Shown: positions 1 to 8,165, numbered from the stretch's first letter. The stretch is 12,426 bases of DNA from Geosiphon pyriformis (GCA_016748015.1 JAAOMT010000218.1:41877-54302); one strand, 5' to 3'. Notes: generated by a model from the letters alone, not told the origin. Made by a program: numbers and translations.

Positions 1-1221
1 AATAAAGACATTAAATACTACATGGAAAAATGCTACTCTCAAATAAAACAACCAGCAAGGTCCAATTCTAAAGAATATGAGTCTGAATCCAATAATGCAG
101 CAGCCACACAAGAACAAGCTCACTCCACAGTCAACAAGAAACCAAGATTTTTTTCTTCAACAACTTCATCATATTATCAAATACTGGAAAGTAGAATTGT
201 ATTTAACCCAACCACAGAAACCCAGACAAAAACACCACAAACTCCCAAAAATCAACATTCATGAGGTCACAACAGTTAGACCAAATCCCTAGGAGAATAT
301 GAATTATTATTTGGGAACCTCACCTCAACAATTAATAAAACAGACAAAAATACATTAACATGAGAACCACCACTAATTCAACTCTTAACCAAATCATTAA
401 CTACCTTTTCTGAAAAAACAGCTATTCTCCAGCCCATTGAAAAAATTAACAAAGAAAAACAACCAGAATTAGCACCAGGAGAACTTTCTAGCATGCAAAC
501 TCCAAACCTCTCAGCATTAACTAGTAAGACTTCACTTACCCACCAAATTATGGCTTACTGAAATATTGCCAAGTTAAAAAAATTCTCTGGCAAAGAAGAC
601 AACACATACTTGTAGATTGTGAAAGCTGAGAAAGCAATTACTGCTAACAACTAAGATGATAACAGAACTATTTAAGCACTGCCATTTTTTTGACCAGAAC
701 TGCAGACTTGTAGTATCAAAGCCTGACAGAAAAACCCACCAACTTTACCACCTTTAAACTTTGCCTTTCTATGATACTTTTATGACCCCAATACTCTTAT
801 CAGATTACAGAATCAATTTAGTATAATAAAACAAAAAGATCATGAAGCAGTGACCACTTATCTTGGATGATTTAACCAAATCTTTTGTTAAATACTGGCA
901 ATTGAAAGAGACTACTATACCATGGTGCAAGTTTTTAATCAATTTGTCAAAGAACTAAGGAGCAGTCTCTTAAGATCCATGAAATCCTAACATCTGACAA
1001 ATTTACCAAATGCCATTACCCTTGCTCATGATTTTAAGTCAGCAGAACAAGAAGCCAACTACATTTAAGCTGTTAATTTAGCCATCAATGAAACCACAGA
1101 CATTGACACAAAAATAATCCAATTAAGTGAAAAATTAACTTAGAAAATTGAGGGATTCTTAACCAGTACCATAGAAACTTATTAGCCACTCCAACAAAAA
1201 AACAATAATAGCAGTAGGTAT

Positions 1222-1257
1222 CAACAACAACAGAATCATCAACAACAACAACAACCT
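1222..1257 (+). other. Poly-glutamine stretch in Gag tail
   Basis: CAA/CAG codons dominate between AGGTAT and CCTTGG and read YQQQQNHQQQQQPW, just before the zinc knuckle. Gln/Asn-rich linkers are common between capsid and nucleocapsid parts of Gag. The same composition makes this part prone to stops, because C to T converts CAA/CAG directly to TAA/TAG. Confidence 0.75.
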
Positions 1258-1278
1258 TGGAGATTCAATCTCCATAAT

Positions 1279-1320
1279 TGTTACTATTGCCAAAAATCTG
1301 AACACATCATCCAGAACTGC
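1279..1320 (+). other. CCHC zinc knuckle of Gag nucleocapsid
   Basis: Codons 1279-1320 read CYYCQKSEHIIQNC, matching the C-x2-C-x4-H-x4-C spacing of retroviral-type zinc knuckles exactly. Cys at 1279, 1288 and 1318 and His at 1303 are all retained. The residue before His is Glu where Gly is usual, which a single G to A change (GGA to GAA) would produce. The motif lies in gag frame 1 about 430 bases before the protease. Confidence 0.93.
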
Positions 1321-1756
1321 TGTAAAAAAGTAATGAACCAAAATCAAGGAAATTAATATTAGTAACCGAGATATCCTCAAAACATAGTATTATAATACTC
1401 TGTACCTTAATATTAATTGTCTTAATACTCACAACAAATTTAGTATACCCAGCAATCACCTTAGAACTACTATTAGTCATTGCAACCAATGGCTCAAGCA
1501 GCACTCCAGTACTAAAACTCCATTAATAACCAATCTAAACATCATGCAATTAATTACAACCAAAGATGAAGAAATCCCAGCAACAATTAGATATTAACTA
1601 ACAGTATACCATCTTAATCCCTAAATTGTAATAATGTCTCATCTCGATTAGTACCAACTGGATACCCTAACCAAGTTTCATATCTTGGTCTTACTAAAAA
1701 CCAGGATTTTTATAGCTCTACATCTTTAGAAAGAAAGAATATAAGAGAAACTCCCA

Positions 1757-2345
1757 ACTTTTCAAGATGAAATCAAACCAACTATTACTATTTCATCTGT
1801 CACTATTATTGAAAATACCACCCTTACTGCTATTTTTCTCTTTACCATTGACAGTTTGAACACAAATAGTCTTTTCAATGGAGCCACCATAAATCAGGAC
1901 AAACCAATTATGACTCTGTACACTGATACTAGAGTTAAAAACATAGACATTAAATTAATTTTTAATAGTAGATTAGCAAACAGTATAATAATAAAACAAC
2001 TCATGAATTAATTAAGTTACCAAGTAGATCATGTTGCAACCATCCAAATTATTACTACAGATGGCAATATTAAAACCCCAATTGGAAAAATTGATAACTT
2101 CCCCTTTGAAATCAACAGAATTCAAATTCCTACAAAAGTTCTGGTCATAGAAGCCATGCAATATCAAGCTTTCATCAGAAATAACTGGTTGGCCAAAGCC
2201 CATGCCACTTTTAACTGGAACACACAGGAATTACAGATTACTTTTAATAGATAACATGCTTAAGTCCCAGCTATGTGTGAACATTTTAAAGTTCAAAGCT
2301 CAAAGGAACCACTAATTGAATTTGAAGATACAACCCCACCATAAA
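1757..2345 (+). pseudogene. Retropepsin-like aspartic protease, inactivated
   Basis: Frame 2 from 1757 is a single stretch with few stops. It has the retropepsin layout: a strand leading to the active site (LYTDTRVKNIDIKLIF), the active-site position at 1961-1972, then repeated beta-strand segments (IIITTDGN-like and PIGKIDNFPFEI) and a C-terminal NNWLAKAHATFNW segment, the position of the usual G-x-D/N-W/F-L motif. In the family this enzyme cuts the Gag-Pol polyprotein as a dimer. The active-site D-S/T-G reads N-S-R: codon 1964-1966 is AAT (Asn) and 1970-1972 AGA (Arg), both explicable by G to A, so it is catalytically dead. Stops at 2010, 2252, 2258 and 2342 follow. The frame is +1 relative to gag, the direction Ty3 uses for programmed frameshifting, but an indel is equally possible. 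Confidence 0.82.
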
Positions 2346-2346
2346 A

Positions 2347-3290
2347 ATCTATCAAGCTATGTAAGTGGACAATTTCCAAACAGAGTTACCCCTACCACCA
2401 ACTTAGAAAAAAAAAAGGAAAAAGCAGAAAAAGAACTACAATAGACACCTGCAGACTATTTCACCTTAAGTCAAGGAAGTCAATAGTATCAAACCCCAAA
2501 ATTAATTTGTGTCAACTGTGGAAAAAAGTTATCTTCTATGAGTGCATGTATCAGAGATGATGAAGAATGGCCAACCATCATCAAACATTACTGCAAATCT
2601 TGTGTGTTGGAAAGATTTGGCAGACCAAAACAACAAGGCAAATGGGACAATACACCATGTTTTGTCTATAATAAGATCCTACTAGATAAAGGACTATAAA
2701 ATGATATTCTCAACAAAAAAAGAACATACAACAAAGCATATCAATACATTATTTTAATCAATAATTGAATACAAAAAGAAACTCCAATTAATGATGTCTA
2801 GAAACAAGTATTACAACAATTAGATAGGTATCTCCATAACAAACATAAGATTTGGAGAATGGTAAGTGCAAAAGTAGAGAGTGCTACAACCAAAAAATTA
2901 CTAGAAATTCAAAACAATCCCTTATTCTTTCTAGAACCCAAATATATTATGACTTTTAATATTTTTGGCAATATTGTAGACAATCCAAAATATTTCCACA
3001 AGCACTACCAAAACCTGGCACCAACTAAAAAAAAGCAGAAACAAAGGCTAACTGACCTAAACATGAAACTGTAGAATTATTGTTTGATCTCTTGCCATTT
3101 TAAGTACTGTGATAAATGCGATATTATGTTCAACTCATTTCCAAGAAAACTATACCCAATCACCAAACCACTAGAACTCAAGGTAGAAGAGGATTTAATT
3201 ACTAAGAACATGTTGTTTCAAGATTCAACTGAGGATACTAAAACAGAATAGTATTTTGCATATTCCAACCTATCTAAAGAATTAGAATTA
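2347..3290 (+). pseudogene. Cysteine-rich zinc-binding linker of Pol, between protease and dUTPase
   Basis: After a frame change near 2342-2347 and another in an A10 run (2407-2416), frame 0 carries a segment without a standard retroelement domain. It opens with LICVNCGKKLSSM at 2502 and continues to YCKSCVLERFG, so Cys codons at 2508 and 2517 pair with 2592 and 2601. This is a zinc-ribbon or treble-clef pattern, with an additional Cys at 2547. A 71-codon stop-free piece (2859-3074) is charged and helical (FHKHYQNLAPTKKKQKQRL). A second cluster, CLISCHFKYCDKC (Cys at 3081, 3093, 3108, 3117), follows. The intact cysteines suggest that the region was structural in the ancestor. I cannot name a function; nucleic-acid binding is plausible for tandem zinc modules in Pol. 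About ten in-frame stops are present. Confidence 0.65.
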
Positions 3291-3296
3291 AAATAG

Positions 3297-3722
3297 TACA
3301 GTGACAACAAAAAAAAAATCTGCCTTAAAAGAGTGCATAACACTAATGCTAGTTTTGACTTATAATACTCCAAATAATTATCCATAATTATAGTCCCACA
3401 TTCCCTTGTAAAAATAAATCTTAATATAGCATTAGAAATTTTTGTTAGTACAATGATACAAGTTGCCTCTTAATCTAGTTTAGCCAAAAAAAAAATTGAC
3501 ATAAAGGAAGGAATCATTGATGTCAATTACATGAGAAACATCATAGTAATACTATAGAACAATTCAAACAAACTCTATAAAATAGAATTACAAAAAAAGA
3601 TTGCCTAAGCTATCTTTTTATCCCTAGTCAAAATACCCCAATTAATTTTGGTAACAACTCAAGAAGAATTAAGTTTCACTGCTCAAGGAATTCAAAGATT
3701 TGGATTAAGTAGAAGAGGAAAT
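3297..3722 (+). pseudogene. Trimeric-type dUTPase domain embedded in pol
   Basis: Frame 0, with no frameshift, shows the five ordered motifs of homotrimeric dUTPases. Motif I is HNTNASFDL (3336-3362), at the D-A-G-x-D-L position. Motif II is AS-stop-SSLAKKK (3465-3494), the R-S-S/G-L-A position. Motif III is GIIDVNYMRNI (3510-3542), with the catalytic Asp and Tyr kept. Motif IV is KIA-stop-AIF (3597-3617), the I-A-Q position. Motif V is AQGIQRFGLSRRG (3681-3719), the C-terminal R-G-x-x-G-F-G-S-T-G arm. The family hydrolyses dUTP to dUMP and pyrophosphate, keeping uracil out of newly made cDNA. About 130 codons matches the usual domain size. Stops at 3363, 3375, 3471, 3555 and 3606, and loss of the motif II and V Arg, make it inactive. 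It sits after the zinc linker and before RT in the same polyprotein. Recognition rests on motif order and spacing. Confidence 0.85.
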
Positions 3723-4277
3723 GTACTAGTCAACTTCACAGAAAAAGACAGTGATCAGGTAGAACTTATTTATACTAACACAATTATTTCTATTCTTTTA
3801 TACTGACAATATATTCTTAAAGTAGATCAAAAAATCCAAAATCAAGTCTTAGTATTTAAAGCTAATTCCAAAATCTGTTCTTTAGCCAATATTGCTAACC
3901 TATACTTATTTGCAAAGACTCACAAACATTTCAAAATCCCCATCTAAAATCCTATCAAGGATATTGTCAAAATCCTGAAAGGAACTCTAGTTGGCTTTAT
4001 TACACCAGACATACTGAACTCAAAAAAACTTCAGCCCATTCCAGATTTTGCACAATTGTTTTTATTTTGTGACATCACTTTACAAGTATGGAATCAACCA
4101 AAAAAAAGTTACTTGTTCACACCAGAAAAGATCAATAAATTGAATCTCAAGAACTTAAATACCCTGCAGCAAATGCAACTTAAAGTTCTCTTGAATCAAT
4201 ATACTGATGTCTTTGCCAGTGAAAATAAGTTTGAACATACCAACATTATGAAGTATCAGATTGATATAAAAGACACT
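3723..4277 (+). pseudogene. Pre-RT linker of Pol
   Basis: The reading frame continues unbroken from the dUTPase. It passes a beta-rich stretch containing KILKGTLVGFITPDI (near 3967-4015), resembling the short strand module that often precedes RT in Ty3-like Pol proteins. It then reaches an open piece from 4056 to a TGA at 4278-4280. That piece includes LQQMQLKVLLNQYTDVFASE, the conserved 'L-x-x-Y/F-x-D-V/I-F-A' lead-in to gypsy reverse transcriptases. Only stops near 3810 and 3946 interrupt it. It has no catalytic motif of its own and marks the N-terminal boundary of RT. Confidence 0.72.
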
Positions 4278-4962
4278 TGACCATTAAACAACAAACTTAC
4301 TGAATACTCTTATTTGACAACAATCTTATCAAACAAGAAATTTAACAAATGCTTAACAATGGCTTAATTAAGGAATCATTAAGCTCTTGATCCTCTCCAG
4401 TAGTTCTAATTACCAAGAAAAACAGAAAGATATGATTCTGCATGGATTACCAAAAATTAAATAGTGTTATCTAAGAAGATAGTTACTCCACATCTCTTAT
4501 CCAAGAAATCCTGAACAATCTAGAAAAAAAAAATGGTTTTTATCATTAGACCTAGCCAGCAGATATTGGCAAATTGAAATAAATCCCAAAGATAAAGAAA
4601 AAATGGCATTTACTACTTGAGATAGAAACTTCAAGTTCAATATAATGCTCTTTAAACTTTGCAATACTCCTGTCATGTTTTAACATCTTATAGATGTTGT
4701 GTACAAAGAAATTCTTTGGAAATCAGTCATAGTTTACTTAGATAACATAAACATTTTCTCTAAAACATTTGACAATTATCTGCTCTATCTTCAACAAGTT
4801 TTCAAATGTCTTCAAAATACCAGATTAAAACTTAATTCCAAGAAATGTTTTTTTGGAAAAACCAAGTTGAGATTCTTAGGACACATGATTGGCAAAAACA
4901 GAGTCAAATTCGACTTAGATAAGGTCCAAAAAGTTAAAAATTTTCCAGCTCCAATCAACCTC
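4278..4962 (+). pseudogene. Reverse transcriptase, inactivated
   Basis: The RT fingers and palm are clear across two frames. Frame 2 (about 4286-4523) has GLIKESLSS-stop-SSPVVLITKKN, then FCMDYQKLN. After a 1-base shift in an A10 run (4524-4533), frame 1 continues with WFLSLDLASRYWQIEI, NIMLFKLCNTPVMF and the active-site loop VIVYLDNINIFSKT. The thumb and connection read LKLNSKKCFFGKTKLRFLGH. The enzyme copies element RNA into cDNA. The motif-A Asp (codon 4549) is kept, but the second Asp of Y-x-D-D is Asn (AAC, 4744-4746). Stops at 4301, 4343, 4388, 4433, 4472, 4618, 4681 and 4963 fall mostly where family members carry Trp, Gln or Arg. The longest stop-free piece spans 4699-4962. Certain as to family, dead as to function. 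Confidence 0.95.
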
Positions 4963-5535
4963 TAAGAGTTACAAGAATTTTTAGGATTGGCAGGATACTA
5001 CTGCCAATTTGTCAAAGGGTTTTCAACTATTGTAAAACCTTTTTATCACTTGTTGCCCAAATACATGCCATACTTGTAGAAGGAAGATCAACAAAAAGCC
5101 TTCAATTATCTTAAGCAGTAACTGATCATATCTTTAATATTGATTTATCCCAATTTCACTAAATGTTTTATTGTCACTACAGATGTCTTGAAGAATACAC
5201 TAGAAGTCATTTTGTTACAAATAAAACTAGACAACAGGGAATATTCAATTGTATATGCTAGTTGTAGCACAAGTCCAGCTGAGAAAATTTATAGCACAAC
5301 AGATCTAAAATGTCTTGCTATCTATTGGGCAGTACAAATGTAAAAACACTATCTCAATCAACCATTTGATCTATATACAGATCATAAGAGACTTATTTGA
5401 TTACTCAATAACCCACAACTGGAAAAAAAATATGCAAGATGGAGTACTTATCTGCAACAATTCTTACTCAAAGTCTATTACAAGAAAGGATCCAAGAATA
5501 CCAATGCTTACAGTTTGTTGAAAATGCCACAAATC
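4963..5535 (+). pseudogene. RNase H domain of Pol
   Basis: Frame 1 runs on from RT without indel: LQEFLGLAGYYCQFVKGFS (the RT/RNase H junction motif of Ty3-like elements), then FIVTTDV (first acidic strand), IVYASCSTSPAEKIYSTTDLKCLAIYWAV and YTDHKRLI-stop-LLNN. In the family it degrades the RNA strand of the RNA:cDNA hybrid. The first and last Asp positions (TTD, YTDH) remain; the middle E-L-E-C motif reads D-L-K-C, so the acidic core is damaged. Stops at 5077, 5119, 5341 and 5398 are spaced widely. The domain ends with ARWSTYLQQFLLKVYYKKGS, then N-A-Y-S-L-L-K, the position of the usual N-x-x-A-D-x-L-S-R end, before a frame change at 5535-5557 into integrase. Confidence 0.93.
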
Positions 5536-5557
5536 TAATTCCAAACCCATGGACACA

Positions 5558-6916
5558 CTCACTTATCAACAACTACTTCAGTACCTATTAACACTATGTT
5601 TCAAGGAGATATTATCTCAATAGAAACAAAGTACCATACAAAAACAAGCCCAAAATTATTTTATTTAAGACAACCAACTATATTAACAAGAATGCCAAAA
5701 CTGCTCCATTCTACAATGAGTTATAAAAAACAATGAAAAAGAAACTATATTACATAGTATACATTCTGATTCAACCACAGAACACTTTAACAAAGATGCT
5801 ACTCTCAAAAAAACACTAAATTTATACTATTGGCCAATAATATACAAAAATATTTTCAAATATGTGCTCAATTGTAACTCATGCCAGCAAAGAAAAGGAG
5901 CAAGATCAACAGAACCACTTTGATCGATTCTAGTTGGAAATTTATTTGATAGAATTGGGATCAATTTGGTTGAACTTCTTTTAATTACATCCCAAAAAAA
6001 TTGCTATATTGCTGTAGTCATAGACTATTTTACAAAATGGCCAAAATCCAGAGCAATCTAAGTGACCAACACCAAAACAGTAGCCAAATTTGTGTATCAA
6101 AACCTAATTTGCCAACATGAATACATGAAAAAATTATTATCTGATTAGAGAACATATTTTGTTAATAATATATTAACTGAACTAAGCCAATAGTTTGGAA
6201 TAAAGTGATCTTTATTGTTACCATACTATCCATAAATGAACAAACTGATAGAACAATTTAACCAAATACTGTGTAAAGCACTAGCAAAAATAAGTCATAA
6301 AAACAAACAAGAATAAAACTTATTCATACCTTCTGTACTTTTTGTATACCAAACATTGAAACAAAATATGACTTAGTTTACATCATTCAAACTAGTTTAT
6401 GGAAGAAAAGCTATATTACCAATTGAACAAGTAATACTGTCATACTCAACAAAAACAATTAATGAAGAGAATTTTGAAGCTATCTTATACCAAAGAAAAT
6501 ACCAGCTAATAAAAACATTGAAAGACAATTAAAAAACAGCAGCTGACAATATTAGTTACATTCAAGAATGACAAAAAAAAAGACATAATAACTGTCTATC
6601 AGAACAACCAATAGAATTCAAGATTGGAGACCAAGTACTATTATATCATACAAAAGCTGAGAAACAGTGGAGTGGAAAGTTCGACCCAAAGTAAGACAGT
6701 CTATTCTACATACATGAAGCTTTAGAAAATAGAGCTTACAAATTATAATTGGAAGACAGAATTTTAAAAAAAGTAGTGCATGGAAATTGGTTAAAAATTT
6801 ATCATGCAAAACAGGAATTATCATCATCAGTACCTCAGTTAGAAACACAAATTTTATTAATTAGACCAAAAAATATATCACAAGATCTGAAACCAATTAT
6901 TATCATCAAAATATAG
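5558..6916 (+). pseudogene. Integrase, inactivated
   Basis: Frame 2 runs about 450 codons without an indel. The zinc-binding N-terminal domain has His at 5762 and 5783 and Cys at 5873 and 5882 (NCNSCQQRKGA), the HHCC module. The catalytic core has FDRIGINLVE, where the first DDE Asp is Asn (AAT, 5963-5965); LLSD with the second Asp intact (6143); and NKLIEQFN with the Glu intact (6251). A C-terminal beta-barrel follows (EFKIGDQVLLYH, SGKFDPK, FYIHEALENRAYKL), corresponding to the GPY/F module. There is no chromodomain. In the family it inserts the cDNA into the genome. About 16 stops lie inside, including the Y-x-P-stop position (6233) where Gln-Thr is usual. Its last in-frame stop is a TAG at 6914-6916. 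Confidence 0.95.
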
Positions 6917-7125
6917 ACAATGTACAGCAAATTAAATTAAGGAATTCAAATATATAACATTAGATAAAAGCAGCAAAAAATGATAAAACTTTTAACATAA
7001 ACTTGTCAGATCAAATTTTACAACTTTTGAAACAACTATTTAACACAATTCAACAATCTTTTGTTTAAATAAAAGTGACAATCAATAGAAAAAAAATACA
7101 CTATAAAAATAGGAGCAAAAAAGAG

Positions 7126-7830
7126 ATGGGCACAAGTTCAACTAAAACCAATTATTCTCATCCTTACATTCTGCCTAAGAAAAAAATTCTACAAAAAAGA
7201 ATTAAATCATCTCAGACAGGGCTTGAAGAAAAAGTAAAGAAATGAGAAAAAGTTTGTAAAAGAAGATACTTGGTCCCTAAGCTTAAAAAAATTAAAGAAG
7301 CTTTAGCTCATGGAATTAATCTCCTTAAAACAGGGGAATAGACACCAGACAATGCAAAGAAATAGAAAGAAAAACTTTTTTTAGCTTATTGGTTTTACAA
7401 AATGGGTGGACAATTAGACTTAAAGATGCTATATAAAGACTTCAGCCAGAAAACTTTCAACAAAGAAACAATGCAACAAGTAGAAAAATTCATAGAAAGA
7501 AGCAATCTGACTCTATATTACAAAGCAGCATACCAATTATATGCCACTTTCTAACATTGTTCAAAAGTACTGTTGTATGGATCTATAAAGATGATAACAG
7601 TTAACAACATAAAACAAATTACCAATCGACAGTTCAAAGACCTATAAAAAACAATACTCAATACAACCATTGAACATTACATGAACAAAAACATAGAAAC
7701 AAATACATATAATTTTGCAGAAGCTCAATTCTAAAAAGAAAAAGATAATATTACCTGAGTAAAAAAACCAATCTGAAGTTATAAAAAAACATGACCAGAA
7801 CATGACATAATACAAAATAGCATGCAATAA
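7126..7830 (+). pseudogene. Third ORF downstream of integrase, unknown function
   Basis: Frame 1 from an ATG at 7126 holds about 235 codons. It is interrupted by stops at 7243, 7339, 7363, 7552, 7645, 7732, 7756, 7774 and 7792 but shows no indel. The product would be basic, rich in Lys and predicted helical (LVPKLKKIKEALAHGINLL, YWFYKMGGQLDLKMLYKDF, QVEKFIERSNLTLYYKAA). No transmembrane segment or signal peptide is visible, so it does not look like an envelope protein. The last three TGA codons sit in contexts such as NIT-stop-VKKP and KPI-stop-SYKK. They would read as Trp if TGG had become TGA, so the frame probably ended at TAA 7828. The same frame reads plausibly upstream to about 6841, overlapping integrase. 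I do not recognise the family. Confidence 0.5.
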
Positions 7831-7833
7831 TAT

Positions 7834-7965
7834 TGAATAACATGTTATAACTTAGAATAATGCAGAATAACACATTACAACATAAGATAACACAGAATAA
7901 CACATAATAACACTAAATAATGTGTTATAATGTAGAATAACTAATAATAACATAGAAAAACAAAG
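7834..7965 (+). repeat. Short direct and inverted repeats in LTR U3
   Basis: Units close to AGAATAACAC recur at 7864-7873, 7885-7893 (AGATAACAC) and 7894-7903, with related AATAACAC or GAATAAC copies at 7835, 7905-7913 and 7935. A perfect 12-bp palindrome, ATAACATGTTAT, lies at 7837-7848. ATAACACAT (7897-7905) is inverted as ATGTGTTAT (7920-7928). Repeated short motifs in U3 typically act as enhancer or transcription factor sites in LTR elements; that role here is inferred. Confidence 0.65.
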
Positions 7966-8038
7966 CAATAATAGAAATAACAAAGCAATAGTTACCAATA
8001 ACAAAACAATCAGAAGCAATCCTGTAAAACCAAAAGAA

Positions 8039-8048
8039 TATATAAAAG
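8039..8048 (+). promoter_or_regulatory. TATA box of LTR promoter
   Basis: TATATAAAAG at 8039-8048 is a strong TATA match, downstream of the U3 repeats and about 120 bases upstream of AATAAA. In an intact LTR, transcription would begin about 25-35 bases downstream, near 8070-8085. Confidence 0.5.
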
Positions 8049-8159
8049 TAAGTAGTTGTAAAAGGCAGAAACAAACAGACAGATAGATACAAACTCCTGA
8101 ACAAGAATCAAATATCCATACCTCTTTATTATTTATTATATTTCATATTTATCTTCTGA

Positions 8160-8165
8160 AATAAA
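8160..8165 (+). terminator. Polyadenylation signal AATAAA in LTR R region
   Basis: AATAAA lies in the context GAAATAAATCAATTG, downstream of a T-rich stretch (8120-8150). Its position after the TATA box fits the 3' end signal of the element's transcript. AATAAA is frequent by chance in DNA this AT-rich, so position is the main support. Confidence 0.4.

Larger units (their letters stand above)
1..1755 (+). pseudogene. gag: Gag polyprotein, degenerate, 5'-truncated by window edge
   Basis: Frame 1 is open from the left edge to a TGA at 262-264, which gives an 80-codon remnant starting at 22. The same frame then continues through many stops. Three parts are visible: an S/T/Q/N-rich N-terminal part (1-540), a capsid-like helical part of retrotransposon-gag type (about 541-1075, from MAY to AEQEAN), and a Q/N/Y-rich tail with a CCHC zinc knuckle. 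In the family, gag forms the virus-like particle and the knuckle binds the element's RNA. A 1-base loss in a T run (685-691) and a 1-base gain (760-762) move the frame out and back. In the tail (1357-1550) most stops are TAA or TAG next to Tyr in a Q/Y-rich context, which fits former Gln codons. There is no signal peptide or membrane segment. Assignment is firm; the original length is unknown. Confidence 0.85.

Noticed and set aside
77-292. A 71-codon + frame overlapping the start of gag.
   Set aside because: The frame-1 reading is continuous with later Gag (LFGNLTSTINKT at 307) and extends to the window edge; this one stops and leads nowhere.
1159-1504. Minus-strand frames of 65-73 codons, one hydrophobic and Leu/Ile-rich.
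   Set aside because: They are antisense to the Q/N-rich Gag tail; CAA and AAT repeats read backwards give Leu and Ile runs. Shadow frames.
5315-5521. A 68-codon + frame over the RNase H end.
   Set aside because: RNase H motifs YTDH and ARWSTYLQQF are in the other frame.
6618-6848. A 76-codon minus-strand frame.
   Set aside because: Antisense to the well-supported integrase C-terminal domain, with no recognisable content.
7642-7827. A 61-codon hydrophobic minus-strand frame.
   Set aside because: Antisense to the third ORF; its Phe/Tyr/Cys richness is the reverse reading of A-rich codons.
1-7830. A non-standard genetic code with TAA/TAG as Gln and TGA as Trp, which would open the frames.
   Set aside because: Reassignment would not explain the frameshifts, the loss of catalytic Asp in three enzymes, or stops at Arg-like positions. 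Mutational decay explains everything seen.
7834-7965. A CRISPR array.
   Set aside because: Units are about 10 bases, imperfect and without regular unique spacers; they are ordinary LTR U3 repeats.
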